Shown piece by piece: positions 24,834 through 34,700 of a stretch of DNA of 64,000 nucleotides. The DNA comes from UTCHB3 sp008363265 (GTDB taxonomy: Bacteria; Bacteroidota; Ignavibacteria; Ignavibacteriales; Ignavibacteriaceae). A program made the translations under genes and the position numbers. Position 1 is the first letter of the stretch. Each line of letters opens with the position of its first letter. The DNA is taken from assembly GCA_045863055.1 (NCBI GenBank), contig BTUW01000014.1:36110-100109 (forward strand), read 5' to 3'. The notes under the pieces were generated by a model that was given only the letters and a program-made list of their open reading frames with translations, was not told the DNA's origin and did no database searches.

Positions 24834-26639
24834 ATGAAAACAACAATCAACATTTTTTCCGCCTTTTTGGCTGTCATTCTTTTCGTTTCGATCTGGTCAC
24901 CCGACCTCTCAGCTCAGAGAAAGAAAAACCAACAGGAGATCAATCACGACTCTATCGTAATAGCAAACTACGGCAAGCCGGTCTATGGAACCGAGCAGGC
25001 CAAGAAGATCCAGGAGATCGCAAAAGTTCTCAACAAGGCTGCCGGACTTTCGGGCAGCGGCGTTATCAAGTTCAAGCTGATCCAGAATGAAGAGATCAAC
25101 GCTTTTGCTTACATCAACGACAGTATTTACGTACACACCGGACTTTTCAAGTCGGTAGGAAACAGCATCGATCAGCTCGCGTTCGTTCTTGCCCATGAGC
25201 TTGCCCACGTGCTGATGAAACACCCGGCCAAAGGTGACGAATTCCTGAACAAAAACCCCAACGCCACGGAAGAACAGTGGTTAAAGCTCAGCCGTGACAT
25301 GGAGTTCGAAGCCGACAAGTACGCGGTTCTCTACACAATGCGCGCCGGATACTCACCCCTCGGCGGTATCGAGTGGTTCAACTACATGACCAACCAGGGT
25401 TTCGAGTACACACCCCACACTGCGAGCTACGTTACTCACCCGAACTTTACTTCAAGAGTTGTAGAGGTTTTCAAGCACATCGCCACTTATTATGAATACG
25501 CCAGAAACTTCGAGTTCGGTATGATCTACCTCAACTCGGGCGACTACAAGAACGCGATCTCGGCCTTCAACAAATTCGTATCGGCTTACCCTAACTTCAA
25601 AGAGGGTCACAACAACCTCGCGGTAGCGGTTCTTTCACAGAAGCTCAACCAGAAAAATATCAAGCTTGAAGTGCTGCTCCCGACAACCCTCTCGAAAGTT
25701 GACTTCTTCACCAACATTTTCACAGTGAACACCAAGCGCGGTGAGTACAACCTGAAGAACTCCGAGCTTACCGAAGCCGAAAAGGCCCTTTCAAAAGCTC
25801 TTGAGCTCGATCCCAACTACCTCCAGGCGTACATCAACCTCGCGGTCCTCAACACCCTTACAAAGAACGTAAAGGCTGCCGGTGAAGCGATTGCCAAAGC
25901 CGAGAAGGTTTCAGCGAAATCATACGACGTGATGCTCGCCAAGGGCTTCCTCCAGCTCGAGCAGAACAACTACAAGCAGGCTGCCGACATCTTCAAGACC
26001 GCCAACACTTCCGACCCGAGCAGGCCTGAGGCTCTCTTCAACATGGCCCTTGCATACACCTACGGCTCGATGAAGAATGAAGCGATCTCAACATGGAAGA
26101 ACTTCATCAACAAGTTCAAAGACAGCTACTACGCCTCCGAAGCCAAGAACAAACTCGACGTGCTCGAAGGAAAGAAAGCTCCACAGGTCGACAGCAAGAA
26201 AGACCCCGCTCCTAGCGACAACAGGCCGAACACCAGACCGAGAAACAAAGCCAAATCATCACTCGCACCCGGTGCTCTCTCCTTCGCTGGCGTGACTATC
26301 GGAATGAAGCAGGATGACGTTCTTAAGAAGCTCAGACTCCCTTCGGACAAAGACAAAGATGAATACGGCGACATCTGGTCATACGAATCACCTTCACTGA
26401 TCATCTACTTCGACAAAAACAATGAGGTTGTGGGTATCACTTCCTTCGACCCGACAGTTCAGCTCAGCGTGAAAGGTTCCACGATCAGCGTGAACAGCAG
26501 CCTCGATGAAGTTATGGCTCTCCTCGGCGAAGCTGACTTCAACGACGACTACGGTTCTGAAGTGCAGAAGGTTTGGGAAGAGTACGGAATTATCCTCTAC
26601 GCCATCGACGGTATCGTTGCCGGACTTATGATCTACTAA
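24834..26639 (+). CDS. Exported M48 family metallopeptidase with TPR repeats and SmpA/BamE-like C-terminus
   Basis: A 601-aa protein with a signal peptide (about 1-27, ending LSAQ). The M48 peptidase domain (~45-220) has the zinc motif HELAH at residues 121-125 and the third ligand Glu in MEFEADKYA (about 161-169). TPR repeats follow at ~225-440 (FEFGMIYLNSGDYKNAISAF, LELDPNYLQAYINLAVL, EALFNMALAYTYGSM). A Pro/Lys-rich linker leads to a C-terminal ~125-residue domain. That domain has two LSFAGVTIGMKQDDVLKKL and VNSSLDEVMALLGEAD units resembling the SmpA/BamE fold. BepA-type M48-TPR proteases act in outer-membrane protein quality control; the extra BamE-like part supports a similar role. A terminator follows. 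Confidence 0.9.
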   Translation: MKTTINIFSAFLAVILFVSIWSPDLSAQRKKNQQEINHDSIVIANYGKPVYGTEQAKKIQEIAKVLNKAAGLSGSGVIKFKLIQNEEINAFAYINDSIYVHTGLFKSVGNSIDQLAFVLAHELAHVLMKHPAKGDEFLNKNPNATEEQWLKLSRDMEFEADKYAVLYTMRAGYSPLGGIEWFNYMTNQGFEYTPHTASYVTHPNFTSRVVEVFKHIATYYEYARNFEFGMIYLNSGDYKNAISAFNKFVSAYPNFKEGHNNLAVAVLSQKLNQKNIKLEVLLPTTLSKVDFFTNIFTVNTKRGEYNLKNSELTEAEKALSKALELDPNYLQAYINLAVLNTLTKNVKAAGEAIAKAEKVSAKSYDVMLAKGFLQLEQNNYKQAADIFKTANTSDPSRPEALFNMALAYTYGSMKNEAISTWKNFINKFKDSYYASEAKNKLDVLEGKKAPQVDSKKDPAPSDNRPNTRPRNKAKSSLAPGALSFAGVTIGMKQDDVLKKLRLPSDKDKDEYGDIWSYESPSLIIYFDKNNEVVGITSFDPTVQLSVKGSTISVNSSLDEVMALLGEADFNDDYGSEVQKVWEEYGIILYAIDGIVAGLMIY

Positions 26640-26677
26640 AAATTTCCTCCCCGGTCTCCGGATTTTGACTGAGAAGA

Positions 26678-26709
26678 GGCTGCCCCGACAACGGGCAGCC
26701 TTTTTTTTT
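26678..26709 (+). terminator. Rho-independent terminator of the M48 gene
   Basis: GGCTGCCC (26678-26685) / GGGCAGCC (26693-26700) with a 7-nt loop and T9. Confidence 0.92.
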
Positions 26710-26721
26710 GACAAGGATGAT

Positions 26722-26825
26722 AAAGATGCCCCATGATGCTGGAACAAAGATGTTAAAGATGGGAAAAGATGCCCCATGATGCTGGAACAAAGATGTTAAA
26801 GATGGGGAAAGATGTTAAAGATTTT
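26722..26825. repeat. 43-bp tandem duplication
   Basis: A unit beginning AAAGATGCCCCATGATGC occurs at 26722 and again at 26765, offset 43 bp, followed by a partial third copy of its AAAGATGTTAAAGAT end. It is non-coding. It is the first of three different repeat types filling the 635-bp gene-free stretch up to 27275. Confidence 0.8.
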
Positions 26826-26867
26826 GCTTAATATCTTGAAAACGATAGACACCTTGTCTCTGTGGGA

Positions 26868-26924
26868 GATTGAACAGGATAGGCACGATTGAACAGGATA
26901 GACATGATTGAACAGGATAAACAA
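26868..26924. repeat. Three 19-bp tandem repeats
   Basis: GATTGAACAGGATA followed by a variable 5-mer, three times at 26868, 26887 and 26906. The 150 bp that follow (GATCCCGCGAAGCGGGACC and CCGCTCTGTAGGAGCGG) contain inverted repeats typical of dispersed intergenic elements; no gene is seen. Confidence 0.75.
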
Positions 26925-27113
26925 GATAGCCCGACCCGGATTCTGCGAACATCCCTGCTTGCGATCCCGCGAAGCGGGACCCCCGCTCTGTAGGAGCGGT
27001 ATGTTGGTAGATTGTAGTTTCATATTTGAAATGCGCCCTGTATGGGTGCAATCCGGTTGGCCCCGGTCGGGCCTCGTATGGGTGGAACAGGAACAAATTA
27101 ATTAATCGGCGAT

Positions 27114-27275
27114 GACCCCGCCAGGGGTTGCACAGGGGTAGGATGGCGTTGATCTTCGAATAATAAAAACAACCCCGCCAGGGGTTGCACAGGGGTAGAG
27201 GTCAAACAGGGGTAGGATGGCGTTGATCTTCGTATAATAAAAACAACCCCGCCAGGGGTTGAACAGGGGTAGAGG
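27114..27275 (+). repeat. REP-like palindromic repeat cluster, left of the CRISPR island
   Basis: Three copies of a unit with core AACCCCGCCAGGGGTT (a 6-bp stem with a 4-nt loop) followed by G(C/A)ACAGGGGTAG. Two copies are linked by a further shared spacer containing GATGGCGTTGATCTTCG. The same unit in reverse orientation forms the cluster at 46.70-47.07 kb. Confidence 0.85.
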
Positions 27276-27509
27276 TTAGAGTCCGAGCACATGAAAAAGG
27301 TATGCCAATCCAAACATCGAAGTTAACCAAAGGATCAAGAAAATTGCCGCCTTAGCCTCGGTGCGGAATTTGGGGACTATGATTGGCGGGTCAAACCGGG
27401 CCAGGTAGTATTTCATAAATATACCGAACAGCCATAATACACCGGTGATAATTAACGACAGCCAAAAAGCCCAATCACCGGAAGACATGCCCAGGAATTT
27501 ACCAATCAT
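27276..27509 (-). CDS. Small two-helix membrane protein
   Basis: A 77-aa protein with two predicted membrane helices (about residues 13-34, WAFWLSLIITGVLWLFGIFM, and 54-74, AIFLILWLTSMFGLAYLFHV). They are joined by a short basic/proline loop (LARFDPPIIVPKFRTEAK). It starts 9 nt after the upstream gene's stop, in the same direction, so the two form one operon. No family is recognised. Its 3' end abuts the REP-like cluster. Confidence 0.65.
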   Translation of the reverse strand: MIGKFLGMSSGDWAFWLSLIITGVLWLFGIFMKYYLARFDPPIIVPKFRTEAKAAIFLILWLTSMFGLAYLFHVLGL

Positions 27510-27518
27510 TCTGACTCC

Positions 27519-28355
27519 TTAATGGAGATAACTTCTTTCGTGGGTCGATGACACATGATCATTGCTCCCGGATTTAAGTTTTTCTTTAAGAGGGATCAGT
27601 TTTTCCTGATTCAGAATCCGTATAACCTTATAATTACGCGACAATTCCAATGCTGAAAGATTGGTCACTGCTGTTGAAGTACTCGTGTACTCAACCGGGG
27701 GATTGCCAAGATACTTGTTGTTTCGTGAAAAACGGCCATCATTCGATACCAAAATCAGGATCGGGTACTTGAGGTATTCTTCTCTAACAACCGCGCCGAG
27801 ATCGAATCTTATCGTTTCTGTATATGCGAAATCATTTCCAGTCTCATGATAATTTCCAAGATAAGAACCGTAATCCGACCAAAAATAGAATTCATATTTG
27901 AAATCTGCAGCTAAAAAGATACCTGAAGAATCAACATAATAAGCATATATACCGGGTAGGACGGGATTCTTGGCCCCCGATGTGATAGTCGCGACGGAAA
28001 CGAGGTATTTATTCCCCCTTTCAGGCTGGCGGTAATGCCATGAAGAGGAATATATCTGAGCGTATCTATCGAATATGAACTCATTTGTGAAGCGGAAGTG
28101 ATCAAACGATATCTGCAAGTCCCCGTTTTTATAGACCTGCTCAACCTTTGGAGATAGAACGAATTCTCTGAAGATTTCCTTTTCGAGTTTGTCAACAGAA
28201 TCCGCAATCCTGGCATCCTCGATGTCTTTTAATCTTTTTTTCTCCCTGTTCGCTGCCAGCCTCTCCTGATTACTTTTCCATCCTGAAATGCCCAAGTACA
28301 GAACCAAAAGAATTCCGGCAACAATACCGAGGACGATGACCAATTTCTTTTTCAT
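27519..28355 (-). CDS. Membrane-anchored extracytoplasmic protein (DUF4352-like ectodomain)
   Basis: A 278-aa protein. One N-terminal membrane helix (LVIVLGIVAGILLVLYLGI, about 4-22) is followed by a charged coiled-coil (residues 28-70) and a beta-rich extracytoplasmic domain (~75-245). The GNKYLVSVATITSGAKNPV strand and the FDLGAV…YPILILVSND pattern resemble the immunoglobulin-like DUF4352 domain. An AGGAG sequence precedes the ATG. The 23-bp core of the direct repeat lies 56-78 nt upstream of the start. No function is assigned. Confidence 0.65.
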   Translation of the reverse strand: MKKKLVIVLGIVAGILLVLYLGISGWKSNQERLAANREKKRLKDIEDARIADSVDKLEKEIFREFVLSPKVEQVYKNGDLQISFDHFRFTNEFIFDRYAQIYSSSWHYRQPERGNKYLVSVATITSGAKNPVLPGIYAYYVDSSGIFLAADFKYEFYFWSDYGSYLGNYHETGNDFAYTETIRFDLGAVVREEYLKYPILILVSNDGRFSRNNKYLGNPPVEYTSTSTAVTNLSALELSRNYKVIRILNQEKLIPLKEKLKSGSNDHVSSTHERSYLH

Positions 28356-28396
28356 TGCTATCCGCTCCTGAAATTAAATGAACTGCCAAAAAATAG

Positions 28397-28433
28397 GAGT
28401 TGGTTCATCTAATTTTGTATCATTGAATGATCA
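28397..28433 (+). repeat. Left copy of the 37-bp direct repeat flanking the CRISPR-Cas island
   Basis: GAGTT-N2-TTCAT-N2 followed by a 23-bp exact core (28411-28433) that starts AATTTTGTATCATTG and ends AATGATCA. The right copy, in the same orientation, is at 46650-46686; 33 of 37 positions agree. The core contains an ATCATT/AATGAT dyad. Confidence 0.75.
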
Positions 28434-28513
28434 ATTTTAGCGGCTAACAGGTTTTAAGATAGAATTGGGCACCAAAGCCGGGGAGGGGCAGTTTCAGAAC
28501 TTATGTAAAGAGC

Positions 28514-28756
28514 TTATTCCTTGATATCATCCGCAAAATAGTGTAGATCGTCATCCAGATATTTGATACATGCCTGATCCATTACCGTACCAAGAATATC
28601 AAAGAAATCTTCTCTGACTTGTTTATCGTTTTTCAATCTTTTATTGTATCGTTCTATAATATGGTCTTCGGTCCAATATGTTCCCGCCAGATCAAAATCT
28701 CCACCCCTGTATTCAATCTCCAGCTGTAGTTGCTCTACGAATTCACTTGCTTTCAT
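28514..28756 (-). CDS. Small acidic orphan protein at the trailer end of the CRISPR array
   Basis: An 80-aa acidic protein (MKASEFVEQLQLEIEYRGGD at its start, DDDLHYFADDIKE at its end) with alternating helices and no membrane segment. A GGAG sequence 6 nt before the ATG is a convincing ribosome binding site. It starts only 19 nt beyond the last (oldest) CRISPR repeat and reads in the same direction as the array and the cas operon, so it can be translated from read-through of the pre-crRNA. It lies inside the direct-repeat-bounded island. I do not recognise the family. It could be a resident accessory, a small regulator, or a remnant from a mobile element; none of these is shown. Confidence 0.65.
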   Translation of the reverse strand: MKASEFVEQLQLEIEYRGGDFDLAGTYWTEDHIIERYNKRLKNDKQVREDFFDILGTVMDQACIKYLDDDLHYFADDIKE

Positions 28757-28775
28757 TTTTGTGCTCCATGATTAT

Positions 28776-31700
28776 TTTTCAATCCTTGTTATTGTGGAAT
28801 CGGCTTTAGAAGCTGACCGTTTTCCATCTGTACTTGACATACAGAAGGTGTTTCAATCCTTGTTATTGTGGAATCGGCTTTAGAAGGATCGGCTGGAGCA
28901 AGGAACGGCTTCACTACCTTCGTTTCAATCCTTGTTATTGTGGAATCGGCTTTAGAAGGTGAAGCTCGCAATCGCCAGAACGAAGACCTTCGAGTTTCAA
29001 TCCTTGTTATTGTGGAATCGGCTTTAGAAGAAGAGATTTTTTGAGCCTTCGGCAAAATCGAAACTGTTTCAATCCTTGTTATTGTGGAATCGGCTTTAGA
29101 AGAATTCAACAAAGAACGGAATTATAAGAATAATTGCGGTTTCAATCCTTGTTATTGTGGAATCGGCTTTAGAAGAAGATACTTGAATCTGGAGAAGATA
29201 AGATAGTACTGTTTCAATCCTTGTTATTGTGGAATCGGCTTTAGAAGGTTATGCGCATAGGCATTCTTCTTCAGACCGTTAGTTTCAATCCTTGTTATTG
29301 TGGAATCGGCTTTAGAAGCTTATTACTGTATAATTCCATACTGACGACGCTAGTTTCAATCCTTGTTATTGTGGAATCGGCTTTAGAAGGCGCGCCTCTA
29401 CTACAAAATAGTCAACAAACAACTGTTTCAATCCTTGTTATTGTGGAATCGGCTTTAGAAGCCCTCAGCCTTCACTTGACCGGCGACCGTGCAAAGGAGT
29501 TTCAATCCTTGTTATTGTGGAATCGGCTTTAGAAGATTAATGATCTTAACGGCGAAATGGATCAGTTTAAGTTTCAATCCTTGTTATTGTGGAATCGGCT
29601 TTAGAAGTAGAGTGTGCAACTTTCATTTTTTCCGAAACATCCGTTTCAATCCTTGTTATTGTGGAATCGGCTTTAGAAGTGGATCAGTTTCGGGCTAGAA
29701 TCGAAAAGAAACCAATGTTTCAATCCTTGTTATTGTGGAATCGGCTTTAGAAGAATTCAATTTTAGCTCTTTTTACCCACCCATTTCGTTTCAATCCTTG
29801 TTATTGTGGAATCGGCTTTAGAAGTTGGGGAACATTGAATGAAAATCGCAAGTTGCGTTAGTTTCAATCCTTGTTATTGTGGAATCGGCTTTAGAAGACT
29901 TGATCCATTACCCGTAATCCCTTTATCCACTTCGTTTCAATCCTTGTTATTGTGGAATCGGCTTTAGAAGACGGTATTTTCTTCCGTTGGCGGTACTTGA
30001 TGATGGTTTCAATCCTTGTTATTGTGGAATCGGCTTTAGAAGAACCTGATCGCCGACTTCGTATTTCATGTGCTCCTGTTTCAATCCTTGTTATTGTGGA
30101 ATCGGCTTTAGAAGCGAAGGCATGCAGGAGTCACCGGTCACAGATACCGAGTTTCAATCCTTGTTATTGTGGAATCGGCTTTAGAAGTTATGAAGTATGG
30201 AATTTATTCAAGCATTGATTAGTTTCAATCCTTGTTATTGTGGAATCGGCTTTAGAAGTGTAATTTCTTCAATCCCGGTTAATGTTTCATCGATGTTTCA
30301 ATCCTTGTTATTGTGGAATCGGCTTTAGAAGAATATTGATATGTTTTGACTTGCTTGTATCATAGTTTCAATCCTTGTTATTGTGGAATCGGCTTTAGAA
30401 GAAGAGGGAGATGAGAAGATGTTAGCACCGAACCAGTTTCAATCCTTGTTATTGTGGAATCGGCTTTAGAAGTGGGGAACATTGAATGAAAATCGCAAGT
30501 TGCGTTAGTTTCAATCCTTGTTATTGTGGAATCGGCTTTAGAAGTTGGGTTTAGGGATTAAGATAACCTCAGCTGGTTCATGTTTCAATCCTTGTTATTG
30601 TGGAATCGGCTTTAGAAGTAGTCGGCTCCGACCATAATGTTAGCAAACTGTATCTGTTTCAATCCTTGTTATTGTGGAATCGGCTTTAGAAGAAAGCCGT
30701 GAAGGGCGCCGATGCTCATCTTAGGTAGTTTCAATCCTTGTTATTGTGGAATCGGCTTTAGAAGGGCGCGCATGATCTGGGGCTTTCTCATGTAAGCGAG
30801 TTTCAATCCTTGTTATTGTGGAATCGGCTTTAGAAGTTGAGTCTTCCTGACAGGGTTAAGGCACTGGAGGAGTTTCAATCCTTGTTATTGTGGAATCGGC
30901 TTTAGAAGATGTTAGATGAAATGCGGCTGCAGCTTACGGAGACATAGTTTCAATCCTTGTTATTGTGGAATCGGCTTTAGAAGCTGGCCTGATTTCCCTT
31001 CAACTGAAGCTATCGTTTGTTTCAATCCTTGTTATTGTGGAATCGGCTTTAGAAGAGGCGGTTCAAGATATACGCGCCGCCGTTGCCACGCAGTTTCAAT
31101 CCTTGTTATTTTGGAATCGGCTTTAGAAGACAGGCAGCCCGCAAAGTTTCGATCCTTGACTTCAGTTTCAATCCTTGTTATTGTGGAATCGGCTTTAGAA
31201 GGCGTAATTACATCGATCTGAATTTGTTCATTCCTGGTTTCAATCCTTGTTATTGTGGAATCGGCTTTAGAAGAAACCCCTCCGAAGAGGGGCCGAGAGA
31301 GAAACGAAGTTTCAATCCTTGTTATTGTGGAATCGGCTTTAGAAGAAGGAGTGGAAGTAGTGGTGCGGGCAATAGACTTCGGTTTCAATCCTTGTTATTG
31401 TGGAATCGGCTTTAGAAGGCGGCTTATTACTTTCTCTATAATGTCATCATACAGTTTCAATCCTTGTTATTGTGGAATCGGCTTTAGAAGCAGCAGGTAT
31501 GATCTGAAGAGTGAAACCGTGAGGGTGTTTCAATCCTTGTTATTGTGGAATCGGCTTTAGAAGTCACCAGCCCGCATATCAGAAAGTAGCCGCCGCCAGT
31601 TTCAATCCTTGTTATTGTGGAATCGGCTTTAGAAGCTTGCGAAAGATCTGACTTTCGCGGGGAGCTCCTAGTTTCAATCCTTGTTATTGTGGAATCGGCT

Positions 31701-34700
31701 TTAGAAGAAGGACTTATGGAAGGTCAGAGCCGGCACTGCTTAGTTTCAATCCTTGTTATTGTGGAATCGGCTTTAGAAGAGGGATGGAAGATGTTGAGCT
31801 ACATAATGCAAGCTCGTTTCAATCCTTGTTATTGTGGAATCGGCTTTAGAAGCGCACAGAAAGGCACTACTACAGCCTTCAAACATGTTTCAATCCTTGT
31901 TATTGTGGAATCGGCTTTAGAAGCCCCCTGAGAAAACCCACACCGGGCGATGTGCCTGGTTTCAATCTTTGTTATTGTGGAATCGGCTTTAGAAGTCGAT
32001 TGTGGTGCGAAAACAAGTTTTCATTTTTAGTTTCAATCCTTGTTATTGTGGAATCGGCTTTAGAAGTTATCAAGGGAATCGAATTTGAGGTAATTCATCC
32101 CAGTTTCAATCCTTGTTATTGTGGAATCGGCTTTAGAAGTTGTTGCTCGTTCTGCACGGACCCAATTCCAGTATAGTTTCAATCCTTGTTATTGTGGAAT
32201 CGGCTTTAGAAGAATAGTTGAATTTGATACTCGTAATATCCAATGGCGTTTCAATCCTTGTTATTGTGGAATCGGCTTTAGAAGTACAAATTAGGAATTT
32301 TAGCAAGTCAATCAATATTTGTTTCAATCCTTGTTATTGTGGAATCGGCTTTAGAAGTCAGAAATATTAAAACCGTTCTTTTCAAGTTGCTTAGTTTCAA
32401 TCCTTGTTATTGTGGAATCGGCTTTAGAAGTACCAAATCCGATTGAACCAAACCCCGCGCCCGGGAGTTTCAATCCTTGTTATTGTGGAATCGGCTTTAG
32501 AAGTTTATGTTATACTTTTGACTTCTTCAGGAAAAATTGTTTCAATCCTTGTTATTGTGGAATCGGCTTTAGAAGTGTCTTGTTTCGTATCTGCTTAAGT
32601 GATACTGATCGTTTCAATCCTTGTTATTGTGGAATCGGCTTTAGAAGTTTCACCGTTCTTATGGTTTTTTTCAGTATGCAAAGGTTTCAATCCTTGTTAT
32701 TGTGGAATCGGCTTTAGAAGACTTTTTTTACGGAAATAGACTATGAAAAACTTGCTGTTTCAATCCTTGTTATTGTGGACTCGGCTTTAGAAGATCCGAC
32801 TCCCACGGGAGGGCAAGACCGGTGTTTTGTTTCAATCCTTGTTATTGTGGAATCGGCTTTAGAAGAAGGAACAGGTGCTAAAAAGGGAGCGGGATCAGGC
32901 GGGTTTCAATCCTTGTTATTGTGGAATCGGCTTTAGAAGTTGATGTCCTGGGCAGTTCTTTTAAGCTCCAAAATGTTTCAATCCTTGTTATTGTGGAATC
33001 GGCTTTAGAAGGTGCTGAGATACTTCCCTCGACAGAGGTTTGTGGGTTTCAATCCTTGTTATTGTGGAATCGGCTTTAGAAGAAGCAGAAACCCGGCCTT
33101 AAAACCGGGTCTATGGAGTTTCAATCCTTGTTATTGTGGAATCGGCTTTAGAAGATCAATCACCCCCAATCCCCGGCCTTAAATCCCGTGTTTCAATCCT
33201 TGTTATTGTGGAATCGGCTTTAGAAGAGTATGGAATTTATACAAGTCTTGACTATAAAGTCTGTTTCAATCCTTGTTATTGTGGAATCGGCTTTAGAAGT
33301 GTGTGTATTTCATTTCCCAAATCACTCTTTCACGGGTTTCAATCCTTGTTATTGTGGAATCGGCTTTAGAAGTCTTTCAGGACGGATCTCGTAGTGTATG
33401 TCAGTAGGTTTCAATCCTTGTTATTGTGGAATCGGCTTTAGAAGCCTGCTTTTCACCCGTGATCAGCGCTCCCAATGTAGTTTCAATCCTTGTTATTGTG
33501 GAATCGGCTTTAGAAGAAGGCACCATCCACGGCTTCACGCCTGAGCACATCAGGTTTCAATCCTTGTTATTGTGGAATCGGCTTTAGAAGGGTATGCAGG
33601 GAAGACGACAAGCCGCGGCCCTTAGTTTCAATCCTTGTTATTGTGGAATCGGCTTTAGAAGACGACCGGATAGCGAACGGAAAGCAACCCCTAAAGTTTC
33701 AATCCTTGTTATTGTGGAATCGGCTTTAGAAGAGGGAAAGAATGAGGACGGTCTCCCGATTTACCGGGGTTTCAATCCTTGTTATTGTGGAATCGGCTTT
33801 AGAAGAAGCCGGGGCCAAAAGAACCAAGCCAAACTCCGGGGGTTTCAATCCTTGTTATTGTGGAATCGGCTTTAGAAGGCCGGTCATGTTTTGTATGGGG
33901 AGGTGCGTTATTTGTTTCAATCCTTGTTATTGTGGAATCGGCTTTAGAAGATGCACCCCAGTTGCAGATGCAGATGGGTGAACTTGTTTCAATCCTTGTT
34001 ATTGTGGAATCGGCTTTAGAAGGCGCCAACTGCAAAGAGCCGATCACAGAACAGGAGTTTCAATCCTTGTTATTGTGGAATCGGCTTTAGAAGTATGGGT
34101 TTTTAGTGTTGCATATGTAGTTCTGTAGTGGTTTCAATCCTTGTTATTGTGGAATCGGCTTTAGAAGTTTCTCCATTTAGGTTAAAACAAAGTTTTTACA
34201 AGTTTCAATCCTTGTTATTGTGGAATCGGCTTTAGAAGTAGCAATAACCGTAAGGATAAAAAATCCCTTATCGCGTTTCAATCCTTGTTATTGTGGAATC
34301 GGCTTTAGAAGTTTTTTTGTTTGAACCTATCTTTATACCGATTTAGTTTCAATCCTTGTTATTGTGGAATCGGCTTTAGAAGCCTATTTTTTCACTTGCT
34401 ACAAATTAGAAATTTTAGGTTTCAATCCTTGTTATTGTGGAATCGGCTTTAGAAGTATCCACCTACACGAGAAATACCCCTTCATATCCGGGTTTCAATC
34501 CTTGTTATTGTGGAATCGGCTTTAGAAGTTTTTGTAACCATTAATTGAGGTTGCACTTATGCGATGTTTCAATCCTTGTTATTGTGGAATCGGCTTTAGA
34601 AGATTCAGGAAATGAACAATAATTTGTCAATATCTGAGTTTCAATCCTTGTTATTGTGGAATCGGCTTTAGAAGTGACATCGGTTTACACGACGCGGCCC

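Noticed and set aside
26796..27313. Short reading frames in the repeat-rich stretch
   Set aside because: They follow the tandem and palindromic repeats and lack ribosome binding sites or recognisable domains.
31130..31164. A spacer containing GTTTCGATCCTTGAC, similar to the repeat start
   Set aside because: It is 13 of 15 bases alike but stands inside a spacer of normal length between two complete repeats; probably coincidence, not a broken repeat.
32830..33117. Terminator-like hairpin ACCCGG…CCGGGT in the spacer near 33083-33117
   Set aside because: It is within a spacer and likely reflects the target sequence; there is no gene for it to terminate.
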